A stretch of DNA of 51,900 nucleotides from Acidobacteriota bacterium (GTDB lineage: Bacteria > Acidobacteriota > Vicinamibacteria > Vicinamibacterales > UBA2999). Numbering within the stretch: the first letter of the stretch is position 1; each line of letters opens with the position of its first letter. The position numbers and the translations under genes were made by a program. Of the stretch, positions 8,698-17,567 are shown piece after piece. The DNA lies in assembly GCA_027622905.1 (NCBI GenBank), contig JAQBVV010000005.1:1-51900 (forward strand), given 5' to 3'. The notes beneath the pieces are model-generated. The model did no database searches and was not told where the DNA came from. It saw nothing but the letters and a program-made list of their open reading frames with translations.

Positions 8698-8716
8698 GTC
8701 GTCCGCCGACACGCGA

Positions 8717-10255
8717 CTACACACCAAATGGGGTCGGGTCAAGCGCGAGTTCCGCCAGCGTCCGCACGCCGGTGCCGGTCGCCCCTGTGGGTTGGTAGGG
8801 TGTGGCCTGTTCGGCCCACGCGGTACCGGCGATATCCAGATGGACCCATGGCAAACCGCCGGTGAACTCCTTGATGAAGAGCGCGGCTGTAATCGCCCCA
8901 CCCGCGCGCCCACCGGTGTTCGCGAAGTCGGCGATCTCGCTCTTGAAGAGTTCCTTGTAGTCGTCAAACACCGGCATCGGCCACGATCGCTCGCCGGCCC
9001 GCTCGCTGGCCTGTTTGACCCGGTTGACCCACGCGTCCGGTGTCCCGAACAACCCGGTCGCGGTCCGTCCGAGCGCCACGACGCAGGCGCCCGTCAGCGT
9101 CGCGACATCGACAAGATGCGTCGCGCCGAGCTGGCGCGCGTACCAGACCGCGTCGCCCAGGATCAGCCGACCTTCGGCATCGGTGTTGAGGACCTCGACC
9201 GTCTTCCCCTCGGCACTGGTGAGCACGTCACCGGGCTTCGCCGCGAGCCCGTCTGGCATGTTCTCGACCATGGGAATGACAGCGACGCAGCGAACGGGGG
9301 CCTGCAATCGAGCGATCGCGGCCATCGCGCACACGACGGCGGCACCGCCGGACATGTCGTCCTTCATCTTGTCCATGTTGTCCGACGGCTTGATCGAGAT
9401 GCCACCCGTGTCGAACGTGACTCCCTTCCCGATCAGCCCCAGCACCGGCTGTGGCGCGCCGTCGGTCCCTGAGGACCGCCCCTTCCCTGCCGGTGGTTCG
9501 TAGCGCAGCACCACCAGCCGCGGGGGCTCCCGGCTACCACGCGCCACACCCAGCAGCAGGCCCATCTTCAAATCGGCGATACGCGCTTCGTCAAAGATCT
9601 CGACGCTCAGTCCTGCGTCGGTCGCGATCGCGCTGGCCCGCTCCGCGAACACGCGCGGCGTCAAGACATTGCCCGGCTCGTTTGACAGCGACCGCGACAG
9701 ATTGGTGCATTCGCCCAGCACTCGACCACGCTCAGCTGCCCGTGTCAGGTCCGCCGACTCGCCACCCACCTTGAGCTGTACAGTCTCGAGCCACACGCGC
9801 GGCGGGTCGGCTGTCTTGTAGGCGGCCCCGTCGAAATTCGCCAGCACCGCCCCCTCGGCCATGACCTGCGCCGCCACGGCTGCTGCGACACCCGTGTCGG
9901 GCCGATGCACGATGGCGATGCGGGGCAGGCGCCGGTGCCGGGCCGCCAGTGCGCCCGTCGTCGCGGCGCGCCGAAGCCGATCCGCCGACACGTCGTTGCC
10001 GGATCCCACGCCGACCAGCGCCACGCGACTCGCCTTCCAGCCGCGAAGCGTCGTGACGAACACGCTGAACGCCTTACCGGTGATCTCGCCGCGCGCGCGC
10101 GCGGCCTCGACCTCGCCGCCGGAGGCCGTGTCCAGCTCAGGTTCGTCAGCGAGCGCGGCGTTCTCGACAATCGGAAGAATAAGAAGGTCTGCTTCGATGT
10201 CGCGGGACGCGCGCGCGGTCAGGGTGACATCGGGTGTCTGATGGACGGTCAACAT
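8717..10255 (-). CDS. pepA: Leucyl aminopeptidase (M17 family)
   Basis: A 512-residue cytoplasmic di-zinc aminopeptidase. The N-terminal macro-like domain (1-170) is variable. The catalytic domain shows GKGVTFDTGG (276-285; Lys277, Asp282), the DDMSGGAA segment with metal ligand Asp300, and the signature NTDAEGRL at 357-364 (Asp359, Glu361, Arg363). Length is normal for the family. It is transcribed alone on the minus strand, divergent from the secreted protein at 10338. The ATG at 10255 gives the usual family N-terminus. The 104-bp repeat lies just past its stop and may end its transcript. Confidence 0.95.
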   Translation of the reverse strand: MLTVHQTPDVTLTARASRDIEADLLILPIVENAALADEPELDTASGGEVEAARARGEITGKAFSVFVTTLRGWKASRVALVGVGSGNDVSADRLRRAATTGALAARHRRLPRIAIVHRPDTGVAAAVAAQVMAEGAVLANFDGAAYKTADPPRVWLETVQLKVGGESADLTRAAERGRVLGECTNLSRSLSNEPGNVLTPRVFAERASAIATDAGLSVEIFDEARIADLKMGLLLGVARGSREPPRLVVLRYEPPAGKGRSSGTDGAPQPVLGLIGKGVTFDTGGISIKPSDNMDKMKDDMSGGAAVVCAMAAIARLQAPVRCVAVIPMVENMPDGLAAKPGDVLTSAEGKTVEVLNTDAEGRLILGDAVWYARQLGATHLVDVATLTGACVVALGRTATGLFGTPDAWVNRVKQASERAGERSWPMPVFDDYKELFKSEIADFANTGGRAGGAITAALFIKEFTGGLPWVHLDIAGTAWAEQATPYQPTGATGTGVRTLAELALDPTPFGV

Positions 10256-10286
10256 GCATGGGGCCTGCCCGCGATCCGGAGACGGC

Positions 10287-10316
10287 TTGTGGGGCCGACG
10301 GATACGGGCATAGAAT
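10287..10316 (+). promoter_or_regulatory. Candidate promoter for the 10338-12590 gene cluster
   Basis: TTGTGG at 10287-10292 and TAGAAT at 10311-10316 are separated by 18 bases, 21 bases before ATG 10338, in the divergent gap between pepA and the secreted protein. This matches a sigma70-type layout with a good -10 and a modest -35. It is pattern-based only. Confidence 0.45.
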
Positions 10317-10337
10317 CGTACTGTCCAGGGCCAACGT

Positions 10338-10778
10338 ATGACGAATCAACTTCGCGCGCGTTTCACGCTCGCTCTCGCACTCGCTGCGCTGCTGCCGCCA
10401 CACACGGCGCAGGGGCAGGAGGAGGAAGCCAGCAAGCCCAGTCTATCACTGCGTGCCACGCCCGCCTCTGGCTTCACGCCGCTGCGCGTCCAGGTCGTGG
10501 CGACACTCCAGGATGGCAGCGACGACTACAAGGACTACTACTGCGCGACGGTCGAATGGGAGTGGGACGACGGTACCGTGTCGGAGAGCTCGATCGACTG
10601 CGACCCGTACGAAGCCGGATCGAGCGAGATACAGCGGCGCTTCACGGCGGAGCACATCTTTCGCCAGCAGGGGCGACACCGGGTGACCTTCCGGCTGAAG
10701 CAGAGGGACGACGTGGTCGCGTTCGACAGCGTCAACGTCCAGGTTCGCCTCGGCGTCGGCGATCGATTTGGACGCTGA
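10338..10778 (+). CDS. Secreted PKD/Ig-like domain protein
   Basis: A 146-residue protein with a signal peptide (RFTLALALAALLPPHTAQGQ) and one immunoglobulin/PKD-like beta sandwich. The signs are SLSLRATPASGFTPLRVQV near residue 35, then CATVEWEWDDGT and the closing HIFRQQGRHRVTFRL. Two cysteines (in YYCATV and IDCDP) could form a disulfide. It is probably periplasmic or outer-surface. Its last codons overlap the next gene. The neighbours (hypothetical protein, glycosyltransferase) suggest an envelope role, but the function is unknown. Confidence 0.75.
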   Translation: MTNQLRARFTLALALAALLPPHTAQGQEEEASKPSLSLRATPASGFTPLRVQVVATLQDGSDDYKDYYCATVEWEWDDGTVSESSIDCDPYEAGSSEIQRRFTAEHIFRQQGRHRVTFRLKQRDDVVAFDSVNVQVRLGVGDRFGR

Positions 10779-11292
10779 CCCCATCGTCCCGGTGGACGTG
10801 GCGATGACAGCGCTTCGCGAGCGCGTGCGCGCACGGCTGCGTGACCGGATCGTCTCGGGTCACGGCGACCACGCCTTCAACGACCCGCAGGTCTTTGACG
10901 AAGTGGAAGCCCTCCTTCGCGAGGCTGCCAGCACCGCTGACACCACCACCCTGATCCTCCCCGAACTGCTCGGCGCGCCCGATGCGTGGCGGCTGACCAC
11001 GTCGATGCGCTACCAGTCTCATCGGGCCCGGGGACCCGCGGCGCTGTTCGGTTTCGTCAAACGAAGAGTCCTGATGCCGGCGTTTCGTTGGCTCTTCGAG
11101 TACAGCCGCGACAACTTCGAGCGCCAGCGACGCACGAACCTCGTGCTCTTCGCATGCGTGCAGGAACTGGCGGTCGAAACGGCAGAGCTACGCCGGGACC
11201 TACGCCACTTACGCCGCGACGTGCGCCGGCTGTCATCCGCCGCCGGGGCCGGACGCTCCGGATCCCACCCACCACCTTCGGCGGAGCCGTGA
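10768..11292 (+). CDS. Hypothetical protein next to a glycosyltransferase
   Basis: A predicted protein of 174 residues from a TTG start at 10768, or about 166 from GTG 10792. The N-terminal half is charged and helical. The middle has a conserved-looking block, FVKRRVLMPAFRWLFEYSRDN (about 92-112), and the C-terminal half is Arg-rich with LRRDLRHLRRDVRRL, a likely amphipathic helix or coiled coil. I recall similar proteins beside polysaccharide glycosyltransferases but cannot name a family. It overlaps the genes on both sides (11 bases upstream, GTGA downstream), so the three genes look translationally coupled. Confidence 0.6.
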   Translation: MDADPIVPVDVAMTALRERVRARLRDRIVSGHGDHAFNDPQVFDEVEALLREAASTADTTTLILPELLGAPDAWRLTTSMRYQSHRARGPAALFGFVKRRVLMPAFRWLFEYSRDNFERQRRTNLVLFACVQELAVETAELRRDLRHLRRDVRRLSSAAGAGRSGSHPPPSAEP

Positions 11293-12590
11293 AGCTCGCA
11301 TTCGTGGTGCAGCGCTACGGCGCAAACATCGCCGGCGGTTCCGAGGGCCATTGCCGCGAGCTCGCCGAGCGGCTGGCCTCGCGCCACGCCATCACCGTGC
11401 TGACGACCTGCGCGACCGACTACGTCACCTGGGAGAACGCCTCCCCGGCCGGACGGTCGGTCGAGAATGGCGTGGACATCCTTCGCTTTCCGGTGGCGCA
11501 TCCAAGGCGGATGCGGGCCTTTGCCGAGATCAGCGACGAGGTCTTCGATCGTCCGGCCCCCCGGGAGCGACAGGTGGAATGGTTTCGGGAGAACGGTCCG
11601 GCCACGCCCGCGTTGCTCGACCACCTGCGTGCGCACGGGCACGAGTTCGATCTCGTGCTGTTCTGGACGTTCCGGTACTACCACTCCTACTTCGGTCTTC
11701 CCCTGGTCCACCAGCGCGCGATCCTCGTCCCGACCGCGGAAGAGGACGCCGCCATCGATCTCGACACGCTCGGGGAGTTCTTTGACACGCCCGCCGGGTA
11801 TCTGTTCATGACACCCGAGGAACGGGACCTGGTATCCAAACGTGCCCTGCATCCACTGCCAGCATCCGCGGTCGTCGGTATCGGCATCGAGCCAGCACTC
11901 GTTGGCAACACGCCACGCGCGCCGCTGGACCTGCTCGATATTCCGACCAGCTACCTGCTCTACCTCGGGCGTGTCGACAAGAACAAAGGGTGCGACGCCC
12001 TGCTGGACAATTTCCAGGAGTACGCGTCCAGCCGCCCGGACGTGACGCTCGTGCTGGCCGGGCCCGCAAAGATGCAGATCCCCGAACACCCGCAGATCCG
12101 CGCGCTCGGCTACGTCTCCGACGAGGTACGGTCGGCGCTCCTCGCCCACGCCTCCGCGCTCGTCGTCCCGTCTCCGTACGAGAGCCTCAGCATCGTCCTG
12201 CTCGAAGCGTGGAACCACGGTGTCCCCGCGCTGGTCAACGGCCAGTGCAAGGTACTCGCCGGCCAGGTCCGGCGAGCCAACGGGGGCTTGTACTACATGT
12301 TTCCCGCCGAGTTCGACGAGGCCGCGGACTATCTGCTGACGCAGCACGACGAGCGAGCCACCCTCGGGCGACAGGGCCTCGCGTACATCGAGCGCGAATA
12401 CCGCTGGCCCACCGTGCTGGCTCGCGTCGAGGACCTGATGCAGCAGGTCTACCAGGCCCGCGTGCCGGCCAGCGGGGACCGCTGGGGCTGCTCGGCTAGT
12501 GGCTCACCGCGATCTCCTCGAACTCGCCCTCGATCAGCCGATACGCCCGCAGGGCGATCGGTTCCGAACCGCCGACCGGACCGACGATGA
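11289..12590 (+). CDS. Family-4-type glycosyltransferase
   Basis: A 433-residue GT-B glycosyltransferase, probably transferring a sugar in surface polysaccharide synthesis. The N-terminal domain opens KLAFVVQRYGANIAGGSEGH, with the Gly-rich loop typical of GT4 enzymes. The C-terminal domain has LYLGRVDKNKG, VLAGPAKM, and the E-x7-E signature in PSPYESLSIVLLEAW. GTG 11289 overlaps the previous stop (GTGA) and starts exactly at the Rossmann strand. The last ~40 residues (after VYQARVPA) are low-complexity, Arg/Ser/Pro-rich, and run antisense through the end of the JAMM gene. This tail is probably non-functional readthrough past a lost stop codon. Confidence 0.88.
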   Translation: MKLAFVVQRYGANIAGGSEGHCRELAERLASRHAITVLTTCATDYVTWENASPAGRSVENGVDILRFPVAHPRRMRAFAEISDEVFDRPAPRERQVEWFRENGPATPALLDHLRAHGHEFDLVLFWTFRYYHSYFGLPLVHQRAILVPTAEEDAAIDLDTLGEFFDTPAGYLFMTPEERDLVSKRALHPLPASAVVGIGIEPALVGNTPRAPLDLLDIPTSYLLYLGRVDKNKGCDALLDNFQEYASSRPDVTLVLAGPAKMQIPEHPQIRALGYVSDEVRSALLAHASALVVPSPYESLSIVLLEAWNHGVPALVNGQCKVLAGQVRRANGGLYYMFPAEFDEAADYLLTQHDERATLGRQGLAYIEREYRWPTVLARVEDLMQQVYQARVPASGDRWGCSASGSPRSPRTRPRSADTPAGRSVPNRRPDRR

Positions 12591-12933
12591 TGTAGAGAAA
12601 GTCCGGGAGCGCCTCCCGACGATCGGTCGGCGACGGCACCGGAGCACTCCGCGGGTGCGAGTGATAGACGCCGATGATCTCGACCGGCTCCGCCCCCTGG
12701 GCCGACGCCTCACGGCAGCGTGCGATCAGCGCGAAGTGGTCCGCCGGCGACACCTGGTACTGACGGGCCGGCTCCGCCGCGACGTTCGCTGTGGCAACGG
12801 CCTCGCGCACCTCACGCGCCGTCCCGAGCAGCAGGCCACAACACTCTCGCGGACTCTCGCGTTCGGCGTGAGACCTGATCGTGCTGACGACTGCACCTGC
12901 CACGTACACGGGGCCAGTCCGGACCAACGCCAC
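12496..12933 (-). CDS. M67 family (JAMM/MPN+) metallopeptidase
   Basis: A 145-residue single-domain JAMM protein of the Mov34/MPN/PAD-1 family. The active site is complete: Glu30 in RECCGLLLG, then His91-x-His93-x7-Ser101-x2-Asp104 in YHSHPRSAPVPSPTD. Bacterial members often trim C-termini of ubiquitin-like sulfur carriers, but no ThiS/MoaD partner is nearby, so the substrate is open. It is tail-to-tail with the glycosyltransferase and overlaps it by 95 bases. scoB lies 3 bases upstream, so it is probably the last gene of the scoA-scoB transcript. Confidence 0.88.
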   Translation of the reverse strand: MALVRTGPVYVAGAVVSTIRSHAERESPRECCGLLLGTAREVREAVATANVAAEPARQYQVSPADHFALIARCREASAQGAEPVEIIGVYHSHPRSAPVPSPTDRREALPDFLYIIVGPVGGSEPIALRAYRLIEGEFEEIAVSH

Positions 12934-12936
12934 GGA

Positions 12937-13563
12937 CTAGACGATCGTCGCAGCGGTCGCGGCGCGCAGCTCGTCTTCGGTCACGCCATCAGCGGTCTCG
13001 ATGATTTTCAAGCCGCCTTCAACCACGTCCAGGACGCCGAGATTGGTGATGATCCGGTCGACCACGGCTTTGCCGGTCAGCGGCAGCGTACAGGCCGTCA
13101 GGAGCTTGCTGTCGCCGTGCTTGTTGGTGTGGTCCATGACGACGACCACGCGGCCGACACCGGCCACCAGGTCCATCGCACCGCCCATGCCTTTCACCAG
13201 TTTGCCGGGGATCATCCAGTTGGCGAGGTCGCCGTTCTCGGCGACTTCCATCGCGCCGAGGATCGCCATCGCGATCTTGCCGCCACGGATCATGCCGAAC
13301 GCGATCGCACTGTCGAAATAGGACGTCTGCGGCAGCTCGGTGATGGTCTGTTTTCCGGCATTGATCAGGTCGGCATCCTCGTCACCCTCGACCGGAAACG
13401 GACCCGTACCCAGCATGCCGTTTTCCGACTGCAACGTCACCGTGATCCCTTCGGGAATGAAGTTGGACACCAGCGTTGGAATGCCGATGCCCAGATTCAC
13501 ATACATGCCGTCCTGCAGCTCGAGGGCCGCGCGGGCGGCCATCTGATTTCGGTCCCATGCCAT
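12937..13563 (-). CDS. scoB: Succinyl-CoA:3-ketoacid CoA-transferase subunit B
   Basis: The 208-residue beta subunit of a class I CoA transferase. It moves CoA from succinyl-CoA to a 3-oxo acid such as acetoacetate. The catalytic glutamate is Glu47 in [10 protein letters not shown], and the N-terminal [14 protein letters not shown] and [15 protein letters not shown] blocks are family signatures. It forms the enzyme with the upstream scoA product, 12 bases away. Length is standard. It could also act in butyrate or propionate-type metabolism, since specificity cannot be read from sequence alone. Confidence 0.93.
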   Translation of the reverse strand: MAWDRNQMAARAALELQDGMYVNLGIGIPTLVSNFIPEGITVTLQSENGMLGTGPFPVEGDEDADLINAGKQTITELPQTSYFDSAIAFGMIRGGKIAMAILGAMEVAENGDLANWMIPGKLVKGMGGAMDLVAGVGRVVVVMDHTNKHGDSKLLTACTLPLTGKAVVDRIITNLGVLDVVEGGLKIIETADGVTEDELRAATAATIV

Positions 13564-13575
13564 GACGCGCGTTCC

Positions 13576-14274
13576 TTATGCCGCAGCGCGCGTGGTGCGC
13601 TGTTCGATACGCTTTTCGTGCGTGCCCTGAATGATCCTGTGCACGTAGACGCCGGGCAGGTGAATGTGATCGCCGTCAAGCGATCCGGTTGGCACGATTT
13701 CTTCGACCTCGACCACGCAGACCTTGCCGCACATCGCCGCCAGAGGATTGAAGTTGCGCGCCGTTTTTCGAAACATCAGGTTGCCCGTGGCGTCAGCTTT
13801 CCAGGCCTTGACGATGGACAGATCGACAGACAGCCCCTCTTCCAGTATGTAGGTCTCGCCATTGAACTCTCTGTGCTCTTTGCCTTCCGCGATCACGGTG
13901 CCCACGCCGGTCTTGGTGTAAAAGCCCGGGATGCCGCAGCCCGCAGCACGCATCCGCTCCGCCAGCGTGCCCTGCGGATTGAACTCCACTTCCAGTTCCC
14001 CCGACAGGTACTGCCGCATGAACTCGGCGTTCTCACCGACATACGAGCTGATCATCTTTTTGACCTGCCTGGACTGCAGCAGGATTCCGATGCCGAAATC
14101 ATCGACCCCGGCATTGTTGGACGCAAAGGTCAGATTTCTTGCGCCATTGTCCTTGATCGCCTGCAACAGGAGTTCCGGTATTCCGCACAGACCGAATCCG
14201 CCGGCCGCGATGAACATGCCGTCAAATAACAGATCGTTCAGCGCCTCTGCGGCAGACTCGTAGACCTTCTTCAT
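13576..14274 (-). CDS. scoA: Succinyl-CoA:3-ketoacid CoA-transferase subunit A
   Basis: The 232-residue alpha subunit, partner of scoB. It starts MKKVYESAAEAL at ATG 14274 and carries the CoA-transferase signature GGFGLCGIPELL (about 25-36), NNAGVDDFGIG and GVYVHRIIQG. The frame is open further upstream, but the family N-terminus fixes this start. The subunit gives most of the CoA-binding fold, while the catalytic Glu is in ScoB. It is transcribed away from the peptide transporter. Confidence 0.92.
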   Translation of the reverse strand: MKKVYESAAEALNDLLFDGMFIAAGGFGLCGIPELLLQAIKDNGARNLTFASNNAGVDDFGIGILLQSRQVKKMISSYVGENAEFMRQYLSGELEVEFNPQGTLAERMRAAGCGIPGFYTKTGVGTVIAEGKEHREFNGETYILEEGLSVDLSIVKAWKADATGNLMFRKTARNFNPLAAMCGKVCVVEVEEIVPTGSLDGDHIHLPGVYVHRIIQGTHEKRIEQRTTRAAA

Positions 14275-14565
14275 ATCGGTGTAGCCTCGAAAATACGTGC
14301 GTGAGCCAGTGATGACGCTGCGCCCAGTGAGAATCGACGATATGGCACGGCACGGAGACATGGCAGCATCGCAAGGGCGTGGTGATCGGCTGCAGCCAAT
14401 GCGCCCAACGCCAGGGTCATGCGCGGCGCCATCCGGCCACGTATCTCGGCTAGAATCATAACCTCGTGGGTCCTGTCCGAAGCATCCACAGCGGGTCATG
14501 CCGCCGTGCGTATGTCTATCGAATCGGGTAACCATCGCGGTTGCTCGCCAGAAAGGATGAATCCG
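14275..14565. other. Divergent intergenic region between scoA and the peptide transporter
   Basis: A 291-base noncoding gap that must hold the promoters of both operons. A TAGAAT at 14451-14456 is a candidate -10 for the transporter, but no good -35 lies 16-18 bases upstream. No conserved RNA, repeat or small gene was recognised. Confidence 0.4.
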
Positions 14566-16539
14566 ATGCGCGTCGTCGCAACCTCAGCCCTCACGGTGTT
14601 TCTCGTCACGGTTTCTGTTGCCTGCGGTGGCGGCGGCCCCGACGTGGGCCGTAGTGGCGTCACGCCGACCACCGGCGGCGCCACAGCCGTGGACGTCGCG
14701 ATGGACAAGGACGCCTATCCAGTGTTCCCGGACCCGGATGCCGGCGCCGACCCGGATGTCCCGGCCGAGGACGGTGGCGCCGGGTTCACCGGCGAGGGCT
14801 GGGAGACCAACATCGACTTCGAGCTGATCGGCGACCCGCGCGCGGTCAAGGGCGGAACGCTCCGGCAGGCCGGAATGACCGACTTCCCCACCACGCTCCG
14901 GTACTACGGTCCGAACGTGACTGCCTGGAATCAGATGCTGCAGGGCATGGTCTACGAAACGCTCCTGAGCCTGCATCCCACGACGCTCGACTGGATACCG
15001 GCGCTGGCGACGCACTGGCAGATCTCCGACGACAAGCAGACCTTCCGCTTCCGGATCGACCCGAATGCGCGGTTCTCCGACGGCACGCCGGTCACCTCCG
15101 AAGACGTCGTCGCCAGCTGGGCGTTGACGGTCGATCCCGGCCTGCAGGACCCGGCCCGCATGCTCGTCTATTCCAACTTCGAGCGACCGGTCGCCGAAAG
15201 CACGTACCTGGTCTCGGTCCGGGCCAAGACGGTCAACTGGCAGAACTTTCTCTATTTTTCCGGCCTCTACATATTTCCCGCGCACGTCCTGGCGACCATC
15301 ACCGGCGAGGAGTACATCCGCGAATACAACGACAGGATGCTCCCGGGCACCGGACCGTACATCGTCAACGAAGACGACGTGGACAAGGGCACGATGATCA
15401 CCATCCGTCGCCGTCCCGATTACTGGGCCTCGACCCATCGACGGAACATTGGGACCTCCAACTTCGACGAGATCCGGCAGCTCGTCGTGCGAGATCGCAA
15501 CCTCGAGTTCGAGATGTTCAAGAAGGGGGACACCGACTACTACGCGGTGAATAGAGCACAGATGTGGGTCGAGGATCTCGGCTACGACAACGTCACGCGT
15601 GGACTCAATCAGAAGCGGAAAATCTTCAATCACAATCCGCAGGGCGTCCAGGGTATCGCGATGAACACGCGACGCGCGCCGCTCGACGACGTCCGTGTCC
15701 GCAAAGCCCTGCGCCACCTGTTCAACCGCGAATCGATGGTCGCCAAGCTCATGTACAACGAGTACGCCATGGCCGACTCGATGTTTGCCGGCAGCGTGTA
15801 CGAGAATCCCGGCAACGAGCAGATCGCCTACGACCCGCGGCAGGCCATGGAGTTGCTCGCCGACGCCGGCTGGTCCACGCGGGATGCCCAGGGCAGGCTC
15901 ACGAAGAACGGCCAGCCGCTGAGCATCGAGATCGTCTACGGCGACCAGGCCTCCGAGCGATTCTTCACCGTGTATCAGGAAGATCTGCGCAGGGTTGGGA
16001 TCACGCTGAACCTTCGTCTCACGACGTTTGAAACGCTGGTCAAGCTGCTCGATGAACGTACGTTCGGCATGGCCTCGATCGCCTATACCGGCAGCATCTT
16101 TCCGAGTCCGGAACAGAACTGGCTCGGCCGCCTGGCCGACGAGAACAACACGAACAACATCACCGGGTTCAAGAACGCCCGCGCAGACGAGATCATCGAC
16201 CTGTACGGCAAGGAATTCGATTTTGACCAGCGCGTCACGCTGCTGCAGGAGCTCGACGGGCTCATCACCAACGCCCATCACTGGATTCTCGAGTGGACCG
16301 CGCCGTACGAGCGCGTCGTCTACTGGAACAAGCTCGGCCAGCCGCCGGGCTACATCACACGCATCGGTGATTATCGTGACATCGTGACCCTCTGGTGGTT
16401 CGACGCAAACAGATCCCAGCAGCTGGAGGAGGCGGCTCGGAACTCGTCGGTCGACCTTGGAGAGGGCCCGAGCGAAGACCGGTACTGGCTGGACTACGCT
16501 CAGCTTGAGGCGCAGCGCGACAATCCTGTCACGCGATGA
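14566..16539 (+). CDS. yejA: Oligopeptide-binding lipoprotein (SBP family 5, YejA-like)
   Basis: The 657-residue substrate-binding component of the transporter encoded downstream. The N-terminus MRVVATSALTVFLVTVSVAC reads as a lipoprotein signal with Cys20 as the lipidated residue. The mature part has family-5 motifs: GMVYETLL, LATHWQISDDKQTFRFRI, DGTPVTSEDVVASW, GTGPYIV and VRKALRHLFNRE. The AAGGA at 14552-14556 lies nine bases before ATG 14566, better placed than for ATG 14557. The two following permeases are YejB- and YejE-like, which supports a YejA-type oligopeptide receptor over a nickel or sugar one. It overlaps the next gene by 4 bases. Confidence 0.88.
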   Translation: MRVVATSALTVFLVTVSVACGGGGPDVGRSGVTPTTGGATAVDVAMDKDAYPVFPDPDAGADPDVPAEDGGAGFTGEGWETNIDFELIGDPRAVKGGTLRQAGMTDFPTTLRYYGPNVTAWNQMLQGMVYETLLSLHPTTLDWIPALATHWQISDDKQTFRFRIDPNARFSDGTPVTSEDVVASWALTVDPGLQDPARMLVYSNFERPVAESTYLVSVRAKTVNWQNFLYFSGLYIFPAHVLATITGEEYIREYNDRMLPGTGPYIVNEDDVDKGTMITIRRRPDYWASTHRRNIGTSNFDEIRQLVVRDRNLEFEMFKKGDTDYYAVNRAQMWVEDLGYDNVTRGLNQKRKIFNHNPQGVQGIAMNTRRAPLDDVRVRKALRHLFNRESMVAKLMYNEYAMADSMFAGSVYENPGNEQIAYDPRQAMELLADAGWSTRDAQGRLTKNGQPLSIEIVYGDQASERFFTVYQEDLRRVGITLNLRLTTFETLVKLLDERTFGMASIAYTGSIFPSPEQNWLGRLADENNTNNITGFKNARADEIIDLYGKEFDFDQRVTLLQELDGLITNAHHWILEWTAPYERVVYWNKLGQPPGYITRIGDYRDIVTLWWFDANRSQQLEEAARNSSVDLGEGPSEDRYWLDYAQLEAQRDNPVTR

Positions 16540-17567
16540 CCGGATATTTCATCCGCCGGCTCCTGCTCGTCGTCCCGACGTTCATCGGGATCACGCTCGC
16601 CGTTTTCGTCGTGATGCATTTCGTTCCGGGAGGTCCGATCGAGCGACAGCTCATGGCCTACAAGATGGCCGTGGCCACCGAAGGCGGCGCCGGCGGTGGG
16701 ATGATCGGGGGCGGCGCCGAACTCCCACCCGCCGCCCTCGAAGAACTGCGGCGCTTCTACGGCTTCGACAAGCCCCTGCACACCCGCTACCTCACCTGGC
16801 TGTGGAACGTCGTGCGCCTCGATCTGGGCACCTCGTACGTCTACCAGGACCCGGTCTGGGAAGTCATTCGCACGCGCTTTCCCGTCTCGATCTTCCTTGG
16901 CCTCACCGGGTTCCTCCTCAGCTATCTGGTGTGCATACCGCTCGGCGTGTTGAAGGCGATCCATCATCACTCGAAGTTCGACTTCCTGAGCAGCTTCGTT
17001 GTCTTCCTCGGCTATTCGGTGCCAGGCTGGGCGCTCGGCACGGCGCTGCTGGTGCTCTTCGGCGGCGGGAGCTTCTGGAACGTGTTTCCTCTTGGCGGAT
17101 TCCGCCCGAGCAACTGGGAACTGCTCAGTATCGGAGAGAAGATCGTCGGACAGCTCCATCACATGTTTCTTCCGGTGGTCTGCTACATGGTTGGCTCCTT
17201 CGCCACGCTGACCATCCTGACGAAGAACTCGCTCCTCGAGAATCTCGGCCAGGACTACGTTCGCACCGCCTTTGCCAAGGGCCTCAGCGAGCGGCGGGTC
17301 ATCTTCGTCCACTCGCTGCGCAACTCGCTGATCCCGCTGGCCACCGGCCTCGGTCAGGTGTTCGGCCTGGTCCTCGCGGGCTCGTTTCTCATCGAACGCG
17401 TGTTCAACATCGACGGCATGGGCTATCTGGGATACACGTCGATCCTGCAGCGTGACTATCCGGTCGCGCTCGGCATCCTGGTCATCGGCAGTCTCCTCAT
17501 GCTCGTCGGCAACATCCTGTCCGACATGATCTACGCGGCGATCGATCCGCGCATACGTTTCAGGTGA
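16536..17567 (+). CDS. yejB: Oligopeptide ABC transporter permease (YejB-like)
   Basis: A 343-residue inner-membrane permease with N-terminal IRRLLLVVPTFIGITLAVFV and APGGP-like VPGGPIERQL. A Gly-rich extracellular loop (EGGAGGGMIGGGAEL) follows the first membrane segment, then FYGFDKPLHTRYLTWL and the EAA-type cytoplasmic loop (RTAFAKGLSERRVIFVHSLRN). It ends DMIYAAIDPRIRFR. The long first loop and the overall pattern match YejB more closely than DppB/OppB. It overlaps genes on both sides by 4 bases (ATGA at the start, GTGA at the end), forming one operon. Confidence 0.92.
   Translation: MTGYFIRRLLLVVPTFIGITLAVFVVMHFVPGGPIERQLMAYKMAVATEGGAGGGMIGGGAELPPAALEELRRFYGFDKPLHTRYLTWLWNVVRLDLGTSYVYQDPVWEVIRTRFPVSIFLGLTGFLLSYLVCIPLGVLKAIHHHSKFDFLSSFVVFLGYSVPGWALGTALLVLFGGGSFWNVFPLGGFRPSNWELLSIGEKIVGQLHHMFLPVVCYMVGSFATLTILTKNSLLENLGQDYVRTAFAKGLSERRVIFVHSLRNSLIPLATGLGQVFGLVLAGSFLIERVFNIDGMGYLGYTSILQRDYPVALGILVIGSLLMLVGNILSDMIYAAIDPRIRFR

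Noticed and set aside
12499-14229. Long plus-strand ORF of 576 codons
   Set aside because: It lies antisense to the JAMM, scoB and scoA genes, whose family motifs are clear; long antisense frames are expected at this GC content.
14584-16281. Long minus-strand ORF of 565 codons
   Set aside because: Shadow of the yejA-like gene with shadow-type composition (Asp/Val/Arg/His-rich).
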